Shown here one piece after another: positions 10,700 through 22,245 of a stretch of 64,000 nt of DNA. This DNA is from Sipunculus nudus. Its lineage: Eukaryota; Annelida; Sipuncula; Golfingiida; Sipunculidae. The notes under the pieces are model-generated. The model did no database searches, was not told the DNA's origin, and worked only from the letters and a program-made list of their open reading frames with translations. The stretch is taken from the NCBI GenBank assembly GCA_026874595.1, contig CM049316.1, positions 2,928,339-2,992,338 on the forward strand, in the 5' to 3' direction. A program made the translations under genes and the position numbers. How positions within the stretch are numbered: the stretch's first letter is position 1; each line of letters begins with the position of its first letter.

Positions 10700-12300
10700 C
10701 TGTTATGTAACTCTGCTAAAATTTATCCAAAACAAACCATTTGAACAAATTTGAGAAGGCTCGCCTCTGGGATCATTTCTGTAAAATATTGAACAATCTG
10801 GCTGGACTGTTTACAAGAAGAAGACTTTTAACTTTTTTTCAGCTTTTTCCTTGTAAATTCTAAGTAAATGCTGATAGCAAAAATAAGCTGAATCCATCAA
10901 CATTTGATATGTGACAGATAACTGCATAAAATTTGGGGATGGTAGCTCCTGCTATTCCTGAAAAATTATGAGTTAGTGTACAGATGATATGTAATATCAT
11001 AAATCTACATTTTTTAAAAACTTATAAAAAACATTCTTGTAAATATTTTCCATAGATAACCTGAAATCTAAATGTCTAGTGGCATGATGTAATGGATGCT
11101 GATAAACTGGTGCTAGGCTAGATTTATCTGCTTCACACAGCTAACATATATGGTAAAATGACTCAAATCAATCTTTATAATTCAGCCAAAATTCATTTTT
11201 TGGAACCATAAAAGACAATTATTATAAGAATGATTCAGGGAATTATTCTTGCAAAATATTAAACAAACTGGCCTCAGTATCATAAGTCGAAAAACGTTTT
11301 GTAAGTTTATTACTCATATGGGAAAATACAGCAAAATGGCAAAGTTCAGCTTCCCATAACTCAGCCAAAAATCATAGAACCAAAACCATTTGAACAAACT
11401 TGAATAATCAACATCCAGAGATTATTAATGTGTGAGATTTAAGAATTTGGCCCAGTGATTTTTGAGAAGAAGATTTTTTTAGCCACTTAGCTAATATGGG
11501 CTGTTATGGCATATGACTAAATTCAGCTTCCCATAACTCAGCCAAAAGTCACTGAACTGAGACCATATGAACAAACTTGAATTATCAACATCTAAGGATA
11601 ATTAATGTGTGAGATTTAAGAATTTGGCCCAGTGTTTTTGAGAAGAAGATTTTTGTAGCCACTTAGCGAACATGGGCTGTTATCGCATATGACTATATTC
11701 AGCTTCCTGTAACTCGGCCAAAAGTCACTGAACTGAGACAATTTGAACAAACTTCAGAAAGCACTACCCTAGGATCATTTCTGTGCAATATTAAACAATT
11801 TGACCATTTCGTTTCAGAGAAGAAGTTATTTGTAGCTGTCAGTATGATACGGGCACTCAGATATGACTCATGTGACCAACATTGGCATAAAGTTTGGTGA
11901 TTATAGCTCAAGCCATTTCTGAGATTGTAATTTTAGTATGCTTTTTAGGACAGATGACTAAGTTCAACTTCCTGTAACTTGACCAAAAATCACTGAACTT
12001 AAACCATTCGAACAAACTTGAGAGAGATTGTTCCAGGAATCATTTCTGTAAAATATTGGACAATTTGGCTGAACAGATTCGGAGAAGAAGATTTTTTAAG
12101 CTTTTTTAGCTTTTTCCCTATAAAATCTAAGAAAATGCAGTTAGCCAAAAAATTAGCAAAATCTGATAGAGTTTTTTAGATGACTAATTTTATGCATAAA
12201 ATTTCGTGATGCTAATTCTTGCCGTTTTCAAGATAGTATGGGTAAATGTACGACGACGGACGCCGGACGCCGCCACACCATCGCATAAGCTCACAGGTTC
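10700..12300. repeat. Diverged tandem modules of about 178 bp, likely the core of an old mobile element
   Basis: At least five diverged units share AACTCAGCCAAAA, AACCATTTGAACAAACTTGA, an AAATATT or GAGATTT island, and GAGAAGAAGATTTTT. They start near 10715, 11185, 11363, 11541, 11718 and 11981. The array closes with ACGACGGACGCCGGACGCC and GCATAAGCTCACAGG. No coding frame was seen. The architecture of short tandem modules closed by a GC-rich CGGACG tail resembles non-autonomous elements common in molluscs; the class is unknown. Confidence 0.65.
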
Positions 12301-12305
12301 ACTAA

Positions 12306-12925
12306 AAAATATGATTTAGAAATGAGGCACATGCTGGTTTTGTGTGGTAATAAATATAAGCTTATTATGAGTTGTTGGTGTTTAGCTTATGTATGATTTT
12401 GATAGTATCTTTGGAGACAGGGAAGAGGATAGATTTCATTTATTAACAAATGGAGTGCTACTGTCACACAGATATTGACTTGGCCATATAACTTATAAGC
12501 AGCACATATAATATAAGAGTTTAACTATTTATTAAAATTTAATAACAAATATTGTGCCAAATATAATTTTTATTAAAAATAATAAGAGAATCATATGATT
12601 TTTTTAAAATAAAATATAACTGAAATGATTATTAAAATAATATTATAGAATATATTCATGAATGCATTCATGAATACATTTCGAAAGTATTTGCACTGGT
12701 ATTCATATACTTTCATTTTTACCTGAATTCCTATTCTGATGCAAGAAATTTTATAATGGAGTATATATTCATATTCGTATTCAAATACATTTGCAAAGTA
12801 TTCGCACCATGTCTGGTATTTATTCAGTTTTAACCAAACAATGATGTTGAGAATCCAGAATATACAAAATTCACACATTTAAATAATGATCATAAGTACC
12901 TGGTTTTATGGCTTTTATTTATATT
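12306..12925 (+). repeat. Interspersed repeat, pair member A
   Basis: This segment is homologous in inverted orientation to 55515-56283. Shared landmarks are GGTTTTGTGTGGTAAT, GACTTGGCCATATAACTT, a dense run of ATTCATGAATGCATTC-type palindromic text, and GTACCTGGTTTTATGGCTTT. It is non-coding, with boundaries uncertain by some tens of bases. The short minus-strand open frame is Tyr/Ile-rich repeat read-through. Confidence 0.7.
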
Positions 12926-13446
12926 AAAAAAATAAATGTAATATATTCATTCTGGACTAATTTCACATCAATGTAAACACTAGACACAGTAGGAATATAG
13001 ATTAATATTATCAACTGCATCTTTGTCTATCATTAATTTCCTTCATATGATCCCTAATGATTAGCAATGAATAATATGATTTATTTTTTTATCATTAAAA
13101 TTGAACTGAAAAATACCATAGGTGACAGCATGGTGTTATTTGGAATACGTGACATTCTACCCATCGATACAGAATTTTTTTTATTTTCAGTAACTGTAAG
13201 TTAATTTCCCGTTACTCATCAACTAACAAATTCCTTTTCTATTTTTCTTTAATTTGTTATTAAAAACCAATAAAAATTTATTAATTTATTGTTTATTGTT
13301 ATGTTGTTGGTTAAACAACTACTAGATGAGTTGGGTTGGACACCTGCATCAACTGTGGCTGGCCATAAGCTGCCTGGCTGCCCCACTTTATGCCTCGCCT
13401 CAAGCGTGCATAATTTGCTCAAAGGTCAACAAGGTCAACATACAGG
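12926..13446. other. AT-rich spacer, no gene seen
   Basis: No features recognised except a CCAGGCAGC/GGCCAGCC-like patch at 13360-13390. This weakly resembles 37100-37150 inside the second composite element, which would fit both being parts of one family. Confidence 0.35.
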
Positions 13447-14299
13447 CAGGGATGTGCTCAGAAAAATTTGAGTGCCGGGCGGGCGGGCCGTGCACGTGAA
13501 ATGGGGGGGGGGGGCACGGGATATTTAAAGTTAAACTTTCATTTTTTATAGACGTGATTCGTGATATTTGAGCTGCATGAATAAATCATTAGTAATACTA
13601 AAAGTATTATTAATTTCCAATATGCCGACAGCAATGCCGCCACTGAGAGCAAATTTGATTTTAAAAGTTAAAACACCGTAGTGAACTCATCTGTCAGTTC
13701 AGATTCTGTCGGTCAGGATTTGTTGAATACTTCCATATAATATGGGTATAAGAAAGGACCGTATTCAGTTTTTCGCACTTAAAACCTGATACCAAACATT
13801 ATATTCCACTTTTAGGAACTGTGACCTTACAAATGTATTCGAATATTTACGTCGATCATCAAATATATTCAATCAAACATCGTTTGGCGCGTCATATGAT
13901 TTCATAGAAGCTGATATCAGCATTAGTCTTTTATACAGATACAAGGTGGCGCTACCATAGCAGCTACGTTCACTTTTTTCGTACCAAATTTTATTCATCA
14001 ACATTCACTTAATACGGCAAATTTTGAAGAGTACCTTCTATTAAATATTCATTTTGGGCGCCACATGATGTCATCTAGTGTGGAAGACATGCACTTAGAT
14101 ATATTCGACAGGGGTCACTAATTGTATACCGGTAAAACACCGTGAGATAAGCTTAAACACGTGTATTTTTGTTCATGGCTTAAACAATTTAAAAATATTA
14201 CTGCCGGGCCGGCATTGACACTTTCTAGTCAAGTGCCGGGCGGCAGGAAAGACTGCCGGGCGCACCCGCCTGGCGCCGCCCGGCGTGGGCACATCCCTG
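13447..14299 (+). mobile_element. DNA-transposon-like repeat, CAGGGATG-end family, complete copy
   Basis: The left end CAGGGATGTGCTC and the right end GGGCACATCCCTG are inverted repeats. TACAGG flanks both sides directly (13441-13446 and 14300-14305), a likely 6-bp target duplication. GC-rich GCCGGGC text lies inside both ends, and a G-run is at 13503-13514. At 853 bp and without transposase it is non-autonomous. The terminus resembles hAT-like ends, but hAT makes 8-bp duplications, so the superfamily is left open. Confidence 0.8.
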
Positions 14300-14379
14300 T
14301 ACAGGTGACTCAAGAGGGGCTGGGAGAGCCAAGGTCTGACATGGTCTCATAAAAACATTAATAAAAGGTACAATTTTTG

Positions 14380-15727
14380 GCCAATTTCTTTCAGCTTTCT
14401 AAACTAAAACGATGAAATCCTTATGTGTGCATGATATGAAAATTATATAAACAGTGCTCACAGGAAACAAACGTGCCATGGTCAAAGTTGGGCAAAATTT
14501 AAGGTACTAATTTTATATTTATACTAATAACTTATAAAATTTGAAAAATTCAGAACTAAATTTGAGTATTCAATTGAATCTTGATCAAATAATGTTACAT
14601 CCCTGACAAAAAATCTCTAGCTTCAACAATCCTCTTGTTAAGGGTGTAAATATATTTCTTGATTTTTTACCAAGTGCATTATGTTTGGGCCCATAACTTA
14701 AAACAATTACGCAATATACTGACATCATTTCTGGCATGTGCATAGCGATGTATAGAAAAATATGTATATTATATATGATTAAAGTCAGATCAGTGGTTTT
14801 GATATTAGGCAGTCTTGAAGTGTAACAATGGGTTTTTAATGAAAAAATGAAGTTTTTCATTAATATCTCAAAGGTAATAAGTCCTAGAGACCAAATTCTT
14901 GGCATGGTAGGGGATTTTGGAGACATCTAACTGTATGCCAAATTTCAGGAACTGAGAGCTGAAGCTGGGGAGCCGAGCTCTTGCAAACTGCATAACACTA
15001 GCTTCATGTAAACAATAAGTTACATGGTGCTTGAAAACTTGAATAAAATCTACAGTTTTAGATCAACTGGTTTGAAATTTTTGGAGTTAACAGATGAAAT
15101 GCTAACAAAAACATGCTATGAAAATTAAATCCACAGTACTTACAGGAAAAAAACGTGCCATGGTCAAAGTTGGGCAAAATTTAAGGTACCAATTTTTTAT
15201 TTTTGCTAATATTTTATTAAATTTAAAAGATTTTGATCTAATTTTGGGTATACAATTTAATTTTGATTAATAAAAGTTATATTACTGGAAAAAAGTCCAT
15301 AGCTTTAACATGTTTTGTGTTAAGTGATCAAATATCTTTCCTGATTTTTTACAAAATGCATTATGTTTGAGCCCATAACTTTTTTAAATTAAAAAATACT
15401 GACTTAATTTCTGGTATGTACATAGGAACTATATAGAGGAATATTTATGGTAAATATGAAGAAAACCAGATGAGTGGTTTTGAAATTAGACAGTCCTGAA
15501 GTGTGAAAATAGATTTCTAATAAAAAATTGAGGTTTTTCCTTAATATCTCAATGGAATGAAGTCCTATTGACCCAATTTTCGGCATGTTAAGGAGATTTT
15601 AGGGACATCTAACTGTACGCCGAATTTCAGATTCGTAGGTCCAATGGTGTCGAAATGTACCAGTCTTACTGACGGGCATCCGGACGGACGGACAAACAGA
15701 TGGACAACGGACAATGGACCACGACTA
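14380..15727 (-). repeat. Two diverged ~680-bp modules inside composite element copy 1
   Basis: The two modules (about 14440-15120 and 15125-15720) share GTGCCATGGTCAAAGTTGGG, GCATTATGTTTG, AATATCTCAA and GGGACATCTAACTGTA. The same modules in plus orientation are at 35700-36990, with a further fragment near 39780-39870. The end adjoining the hairpin is rich in GGACGGAC. Small open frames here recur in the other copy because of homology, and there is no sign that they are selected as protein. Confidence 0.8.
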
Positions 15728-15758
15728 TAGCTCAGATGACTTATAGTCAGCTGAGCTA
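15728..15758. repeat. Terminal hairpin of composite element
   Basis: Inverted arms TAGCTCAG and CTGAGCTA, with ATGACTTATA and AGTCAG in between that continue most of the pairing. The identical structure in the opposite orientation is at 35627-35657. Confidence 0.85.
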
Positions 15759-15782
15759 AAAACACCTATACAATACAACAAC

Positions 15783-16811
15783 ACAAAACACCTATACAGT
15801 ACCTCACGAAACAACTACAAAAAGCACCCTAAGGTTCACATTATGATACCACATGGATCGGGGTGGGGGGGGGGGGGGTCATTCAACTGATGATACTGTC
15901 CATGAAAAAGGTTCTGCATCTTTATCAGTCTACACACAGGACTAGTTCACACATCAAAGGATTGTGTCACTGGCATCGTCTTATAAAATTAATTATTTAT
16001 ATCACTCTATATCCCCTAATCTATCAATGTACTGGCATTCAGTCCACTAACACCACCTGACATAAGGAACAACTTTACACAGGTACAAATGATACAGGTA
16101 TCAAAGACAAAGTTTAGAGTTAGTGTTCTCTGGGTAGGTGTCTAATACTGTCTATGGTCCTTGCACTGTGGGTCGGATATATATATAACAATAAAGGGGC
16201 ACACGTTTCACATCATAATCAACCTGTCACTGAAAGCATGCCCCTGATATACCTCCTGCCCCTGTTACTGCCTTCACCATACAGAGAATAAATAAGGAAC
16301 GACTTGATCACTGAATTTAATAACTGTAAGGGATAACCCCACTCCTTAATTTCTTATTAAAAAGCAATCTTGCACTACAAGTGTTTTATTAACCTCGTTC
16401 CTAATGCTGGACCATTTTTGTTTTGGTCAATATGAAAAGATGCAGGAGAAATCATGACTGTGTTCAGTATTTCAGGAGGGACAAGGAGCATATGAGAACC
16501 TGATTTAACCAGATTATCATTATTGATTAACTTCCATCTCATGCACCAAAGGTCCCTACTATAATCTTATTTCTCATGTTTATAGTGACATGATGAGGTA
16601 AGATTTATTTAAGATTTACATTATTGACTTTGTCCAGTCATTTGAAACTGTAAACTGCCTAGGTTCTTCCTTATCAAAGGATCAGATCATGCATTAATCT
16701 AATGCATTTAACACAAGTGCCAACCAGCAGTTACCCACTAATACACTAATGTCAATTTACTATAAAAGAAGATCTACAAAACTGAAATTTCATCTATCAA
16801 ATTTCTGTTTT
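15783..16811. other. Low-copy sequence, no gene seen
   Basis: Starts with a further copy of the CACCTATACA target-like text (15790-15820), then a G-run at about 15862-15879. No exon or other element was recognised. Confidence 0.4.
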
Positions 16812-16986
16812 TTAATTGCATTCACTGACAAACCCAAGACTGATACCCAAAACCCCAACAGTTAGGGGTGGGGCAATTATCAAGGTCTGTATAAAGTTGA
16901 TGATCCTTCTTTCACTTCCAAGCACGTCATTACCAAAGGAAATTCTCAAAATCTCTGCAAACTTCATGAGGTTGCCCGGGTCAAGC
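16812..16986 (-). CDS. Weak candidate terminal exon, minus strand, unrecognised
   Basis: On the minus strand a possible acceptor (CATTTTGACATCAG) at about 16987 is followed by an open frame ending TAA at 16812. The peptide includes LDPGNLMKFAEILRISFG and then SERRIINFIQTL, which is not low-complexity. An internal GTAATG could instead act as a donor. The plus strand is also open over the same stretch, which lowers confidence. I do not recognise the family. It may be a pseudogene fragment or a chance frame. Confidence 0.2.
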
Positions 16987-17045
16987 CTGATGTCAAAATG
17001 ACAATGGATAAATGAGAACACCTGTTTGAGTTCCCGGGTAAACAT

Positions 17046-18420
17046 GCAAGTCCTTGGGTCCAGAAATGTTTTAATATTAATTGACCATCAATCGGTTTTC
17101 TCATGACAATGGATGGTTATGAAAAAAAGGTACAGACAAGCTTCACTAGAGTATGCTCACTTAAGAATAAATGATTGGTACACAACTGCAACAGTAAACT
17201 GGCCAGTACACTGTTTGTACACACTTTACTATCATAAACCTGGTCCTTATCAGAGTAGGAGTACACAGGTCTCATTATCTCCTTGTACTGAGCCTAGCAG
17301 CCTGCATGGTCTGATTCTAATTATACAGACATTATTAATACCTCCCAGCACCCAGGTCAGCACACAGTACCTGAGTAATCAGGGATGCTAGATCTACGAT
17401 AAAGTGTCCAGGAGCTAAACATTTCCTTATAATGCTACCACTACCTGGGTCAGTAAAACTGTATTAATCCTGCTACAACTAACACATTTTTTTTTTACAC
17501 ATGCTGTGATCTTATTTCAGTTGGACAAGAGTTAACTCATGATAATATGTACAAGTACCTCCAACATTTTGCAAGTCTAAGCTTGGGAAACGAACACTGT
17601 TTCAGCTTTTATACTTTTTAAATAAATTTTAAAACTGTTACAAATTATCAAGCATAAAATGCTTAAATACTAAGCTCATAAGAAGAAATTGAATTTCAGA
17701 GGTATTATGTACTATTTGTGTCTTCTTAATATTCATAAATTGTCAACTATATGCTGTACCATCACAAGATCATTTATAATACATAAGATTGTCTGTTGAG
17801 ACAGGTTTTAATCAATAATCTCAGTGAATGTTCATGGTTCCTCTGTGTTTATAATCTATATAGAAGATTATTACCTTAGCCATGATAGTACCACTTTGAT
17901 CATATACACTGTTTTACTGGGTACTTCTGACAAGCGTACCTGACCAGCATTTCCTGCTGAACTCTCAGGTGACGGGGAAGCTGTCTAACACAGTAGAGCA
18001 TAATGGCCTGTCCAGACGTTACTGGGCATACTCAAACAATAAAACCTGCCCAATTTACAGCCTGCACAAACATGGATGAATGCAAGATGTCAGGTACCCA
18101 CAGGCAGGTTATTATAATCTGCTGACCCCTACAGCCTATCTGTCGTAAAAGCAGGCCAGCAGAAATCAATTAATTACTAGAAATACCAAAATGGTGTCTA
18201 GGGCAAAAATACACGGACAAAGCTTCATTACACTAAAGTACCACAGACAAAATGGAAAATGACACACAGACCATTGACAAATTATCCAAGAAGTAAGTCA
18301 TTTCATAAGCACAAGTCTGATGACAAAATGGTACAAGCATGTGGTATAAGAACATGAACAGAACACATTTATGGTCCAGGGAAAATGTAAAACCAGCCAA
18401 GGGACCTGTATCACAGCATA
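17046..18420. other. Low-copy sequence, no gene seen
   Basis: No coding exon, tandem array or element terminus was recognised. Short open frames here look random. Confidence 0.4.
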
Positions 18421-18625
18421 CAAGGTCCATGATGGACAAGATGTCACACAATACAAGGTCTTGGACATGGACATGATGTCACACAATTCAAGGTCCATCG
18501 ACAAGATTTAACACAATACTAGGTCCATCAACAAGATGTAACACAATACAAGGTCCATCGACAAGATGTCACACAATACAAGGTCCATGGACCAGATATT
18601 ACAGAATGCTGGGTCTATGAACCAG
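18421..18625. repeat. 30-34-bp tandem repeat, about 6 copies
   Basis: Units of the form AAGGTCCATCGACAAGATGT plus CACACAATAC recur at 18491, 18521, 18551 and 18581 with exact 30-bp spacing. They are preceded by two diverged units of about 34 bp and followed by one decayed unit. Confidence 0.88.
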
Positions 18626-18959
18626 ATACTTCGGGCTCTCTGTCAGTCTGATGCAGGAAATTTTGAGTCCATACCAGACTACCAAACCACACTGATTTAG
18701 TAATGGTGGATTCGCCTATCACAGTGGTCACGTCAGCTGCCCAAGTTCTAGTTTTTACTGTAGCATAATTAACTGGGTTTGGGTGAAAACTTCTAGTTAC
18801 TAGTCTCAAATGAGAAAACAGTGAACTGGTGTACACTTAAAAAAGAGCATTTACTCTGACACATAATCACAGGTTTGTAGGTCAAGTTGTCATTTCTCTC
18901 ACAAACTATGCAATGTATATAGACTGCCTAATATAAGCCAAATGCCTTACTAGAACCAC

Positions 18960-19436
18960 TTAACGTGACATAATCAGCAGCAATATTATGGCTATTCTTT
19001 CACAATATCAGCTCAGTTTGCTTTATACAAATGTTTCCCAGCAACACTGTCCCATACAGCTGTTTAACACCATGTTATGGCTCTGCGTGTTGGTAAGCAA
19101 TTTGTTTACCATAACAAGGCCGCGTGACCGGAGGTCAGATTAAGAGTGGCAACATGCTGTGTTTCAGCCAGCAGAAACATGTATTACATTTTTGGGCCAA
19201 GTCCGTCCGGGCATCTCCTGATTGACACACGTTTTAGCTCAGCGATGCACACGGCCCCACGCACTGTGTTTATGTTGACACCTATCATCGTGCCCGGTCC
19301 ACTGTCTTTAACATTTGTTTACATGAGAAAGCAAACAGTTTCAGGGCAATAATTTGGCAGGTACAGATTTATTTTAAAGGGAAGAGCTATTGTTTGTGTT
19401 AACTCAACATGCTTTATATGTGACTGGCCCCTTTAA
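18960..19436 (-). mobile_element. TTAA-bounded non-autonomous element, copy 1
   Basis: Matches 26576-27062 in inverted orientation over nearly its full length. Shared landmarks are GCAATATTAT, CCTGTAAACG-like text, AACATAAACA/TGTTTATGTTGACACC, and GGCCCCTTTAA. Both ends contain TTAA and the right end is GGCCCCTTTAA. A TTAA target fits Kolobok or piggyBac-like elements. No transposase frame is present. Confidence 0.65.
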
Positions 19437-21602
19437 ACATCAGATTCTATGTTTGCTGCTCAAAATGTATGTATGTGGTAATTGCAAAATGTTTTCAAAG
19501 CATGCAAGAAATAAATTCTGAAACCAAATTGAAAACTAAATCCCTTTTTACTCAATGTATTACTTCCCGGACCCTATATTGAATGGCAATGCCCTATGTC
19601 ACTTCATCTTGCTTACCACTTGACCTAGTACACTAAAGTAAACCGTATCTTGAGTACCGGTACATTAATACTATTAATGAATTAATAATAATTAAAGTAA
19701 TAGAATTGGTATTTTAAACTGTTCAAATATTACCTCCAGGATTTTAATAGGAACCCAATGAACAAGTTTTAAAATACAAAAATTAATAATATATATTCTC
19801 CTCTTGTGACTTATAAATGAATGTCCCAGATATCTGGTTCAAGAACCTGAATTTCAAAACAGTGAAAAACATGCCAACTGTTGCTACATATGGATAGACT
19901 GGACATCAAAATTCAGAAATAAAAGTCTATTGTTGATTAGGTAGGACCAGCACAAATGATCAATACCAAGCTGTGACTGCATGTGGATCAATGAGTGACA
20001 GACAGATAATGAATTGTATCATATTGTATACAAGTTTATGTGGAAGGACAGCATAACTTTCCCCTGTTAAACATACTTCTAATAGTAACAGTTCAGCTTT
20101 ATAACATATCTGTTTAAGATGACACTTCATTAAAACATTTAATAATTATGTTCTCTGTCACCATTTCAAAACAGGTAATTTAGGTCTGAATGTGACTGAT
20201 CCGCTTTCAGAGCACGCATACTGTGGTTGGCTTCATATTTGTGAGGCTGGAATTTTGTGATTTCTTCATTTTGAATGTTTTGCGAGGGTTTCATTTTCGC
20301 GATTGAACCCAAAACTATAAAATACAGTAGTATTTGTACTGATTTTAAATTTAGAATAAATTCTACAATACCTCACCCATTTCTGGTTTAGTCATTAACT
20401 TGTGACTTGTGTCACAGTCGATTTACCCCTGTGATTAGCATGTGTTTTACTATAATTAATGCTTGTTTGCATAGGCCAGTTTTGCCAACATGCAAAAATT
20501 AGTTTGATTAAATTGTGTGATAACTAATCTGTTTGTGCAGATGCATCATCAATTCTTCTTCAATGTAGTGTATGGGGCATCTTATTCCCGAGGATTTCAT
20601 ATTCACAATTTTTTCACATTCGCAAATATTGTGAAATTAAAATCCTCGCGAACAAAAAGGCAAGTATTTTAGCTTGATTGTTACGGTCTAACGGTAGGTG
20701 ACACAAGTTTACTGTATGAGGTGTCATTGGCAAAAATAACTCTTTTTTTCACATAGATAAACTTCATGTACATTATACAGTGCATAACCAGGATTTGCAC
20801 CTAAAATGATAGCCAGATAATACTGTACTCTACACCAGGGTTTACCACACGGTATGATAATCTCTTATCTTAACTGCACAGTATTACTATTATTTTTCCT
20901 TTAAAAGACTTCATTCACACTGCATATGGACAGCATGTTACTCATGGGCTGATTCCTGTCAACCACGGATATACTCATTATTTATCGTTTTCCAGTTAAT
21001 GTGTTTAATGGTTTCTAATGCAAGAAAAATTAAACGTATATCCTCACAACAGAGTAAATGGCTATTATACCTGAGATGTCTCTACAGAATGGGTTTTAAT
21101 TCTGATATGAATGATTTGGGGAGAATCATTAAGTGCACCATGTTTTCTTGATCGAGGTACATACTACTATTTTTATCGAAGACATAAACAAAACTGGTGT
21201 TTTGTACAGAGTTGGACACATTGTTTATTTATAAGTAATGAATATGGTGGAGGCTGACATGGGGGAATTCATTGTGTACCATTGTGTGGTGATCAGACTC
21301 TACATGTCAAGGCCAGATACAGAGTACAATATAACTGGACTACTAAAATTAATATTAAAATTACTGATGACAGTGTCCTTAAACTAAAAGTGATGATTTG
21401 CAGAACTGTATGACCAACTGATCTGGATGTTAATACATAAACCTATCAACTATTCATTTTATCTGTCTACCATCTAACATACATGTACTTTCATGACAAT
21501 AAACATACATGATAGTAGATACAGCTGGACAGCCATTAACAGAACAGGATTCATATGACTCAGGAGTTCTATGACTAAAGAATAAGAATAAAAATAACAA
21601 CA
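19437..21602. other. Low-copy sequence with scattered GCGA-rich repeat text
   Basis: No gene was recognised. Near 20275-20310 the text TTTGCGAGGGTTTCATTTTC resembles short interspersed repeats with CGCGAATTT-like composition. It may belong with the hairpin at 20589-20648. Confidence 0.4.
20589..20648. repeat. 60-nt imperfect hairpin
   Basis: The left arm CGAGGATTTCATATTCACAA pairs with a right arm reading TTGTGAAATTAAAATCCTCG, with a few mismatches and a 20-nt loop. It looks like a miniature element end or a small inverted-repeat element. Confidence 0.7.
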
Positions 21603-22245
21603 ACTAGACATTTCTTGGCACCGCAGGTGCCGTAGTATCCCCAGACAATTAATCCCCCCCCCCTCCTTTAAGAATAGGCCCCCCACCTTCAGCAACAATT
21701 AATATCAGACCACACTCATAGAAAAGGTCACTCTCATAGAAAAGATCATGACCCCAATTTCATTATACATCATCCCCTAACACATGTCTATGTATATGCA
21801 TAATATGAAAGAAATCTGTCCATTAGTTTTTGACTTATAATGCTCACAGTACTGTTAAGTGGCAATGATTGGGTATTAAACGGCACGAAAACAAGTAAAA
21901 GAATAACAGGTGGCGCTATCAGTTTCTGGTTCATGACAACACTATCTAAGATCTTTGGTCAAGTTGATTTTTGGACCAATCAATGCATCCCTTATTGAGA
22001 AATTAATGATTTTGTGTGATTTTTACCATATATGGCAATATTCAAGGTCAAGGCCACTCTCATAGAAAACGTCATGACCCCAATTTAAATGAACATCATC
22101 CCATAACCCATATCTATACATATACTAAGTTTGGTAAAGATCTGTGAAATATTTTTTGAGTTATCGCGCCAACAAGATTTATATGCGGCGGCGGCAGGAC
22201 CGGTATGAAAACATAGTATCCCCCAACTTTGTCTGGGGATACAAT
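21603..22245 (-). mobile_element. Helentron-like non-autonomous element, short copy
   Basis: Shows the same termini as 4001-6915 and 45829-48105. On the minus strand it starts ATTGTATCCCCAGACAAAG, then GGGGGATACTATG, a short GCC run, and less than two core units. The inverted GTCTGGGGATAC comes next, then a perfect hairpin GGCACCTGCGGTGCC (21617-21631) and AAGAAATGTCTAG followed by T. A C-run follows the hairpin side at 21653-21662. At 643 bp it is the minimal form of the family. Confidence 0.8.

Larger units (their letters stand above)
2961..15760 (-). mobile_element. Composite hairpin-ended mobile element, copy 1, with many nested insertions
   Basis: The right end (15728-15758) is a hairpin with arms TAGCTCAG and CTGAGCTA extended by near-complementary inner bases. 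Just inside it is a run of GGAC-type tetramers. The left end (2961-2993) starts AACAAGGGACCC and contains GGGTCACGGCGCTCAGCTG. The same two ends, in the other orientation, bound 35627-40311. Flanks match: about 24 bp at 2936-2959 reappears at 15759-15782 with two or three mismatches. Taken together these suggest one inserted unit later invaded by other elements. Element class is not known to me and no transposase was seen. The outer boundary pairing is inference; the ends themselves are seen directly. Confidence 0.45.

Noticed and set aside
14585-15586. Frames with similar peptides near 14.6, 15.4, 35.8 and 36.4 kb as a gene family
   Set aside because: They lie in homologous modules of a repeat, are short, contain stops nearby and show no domain.
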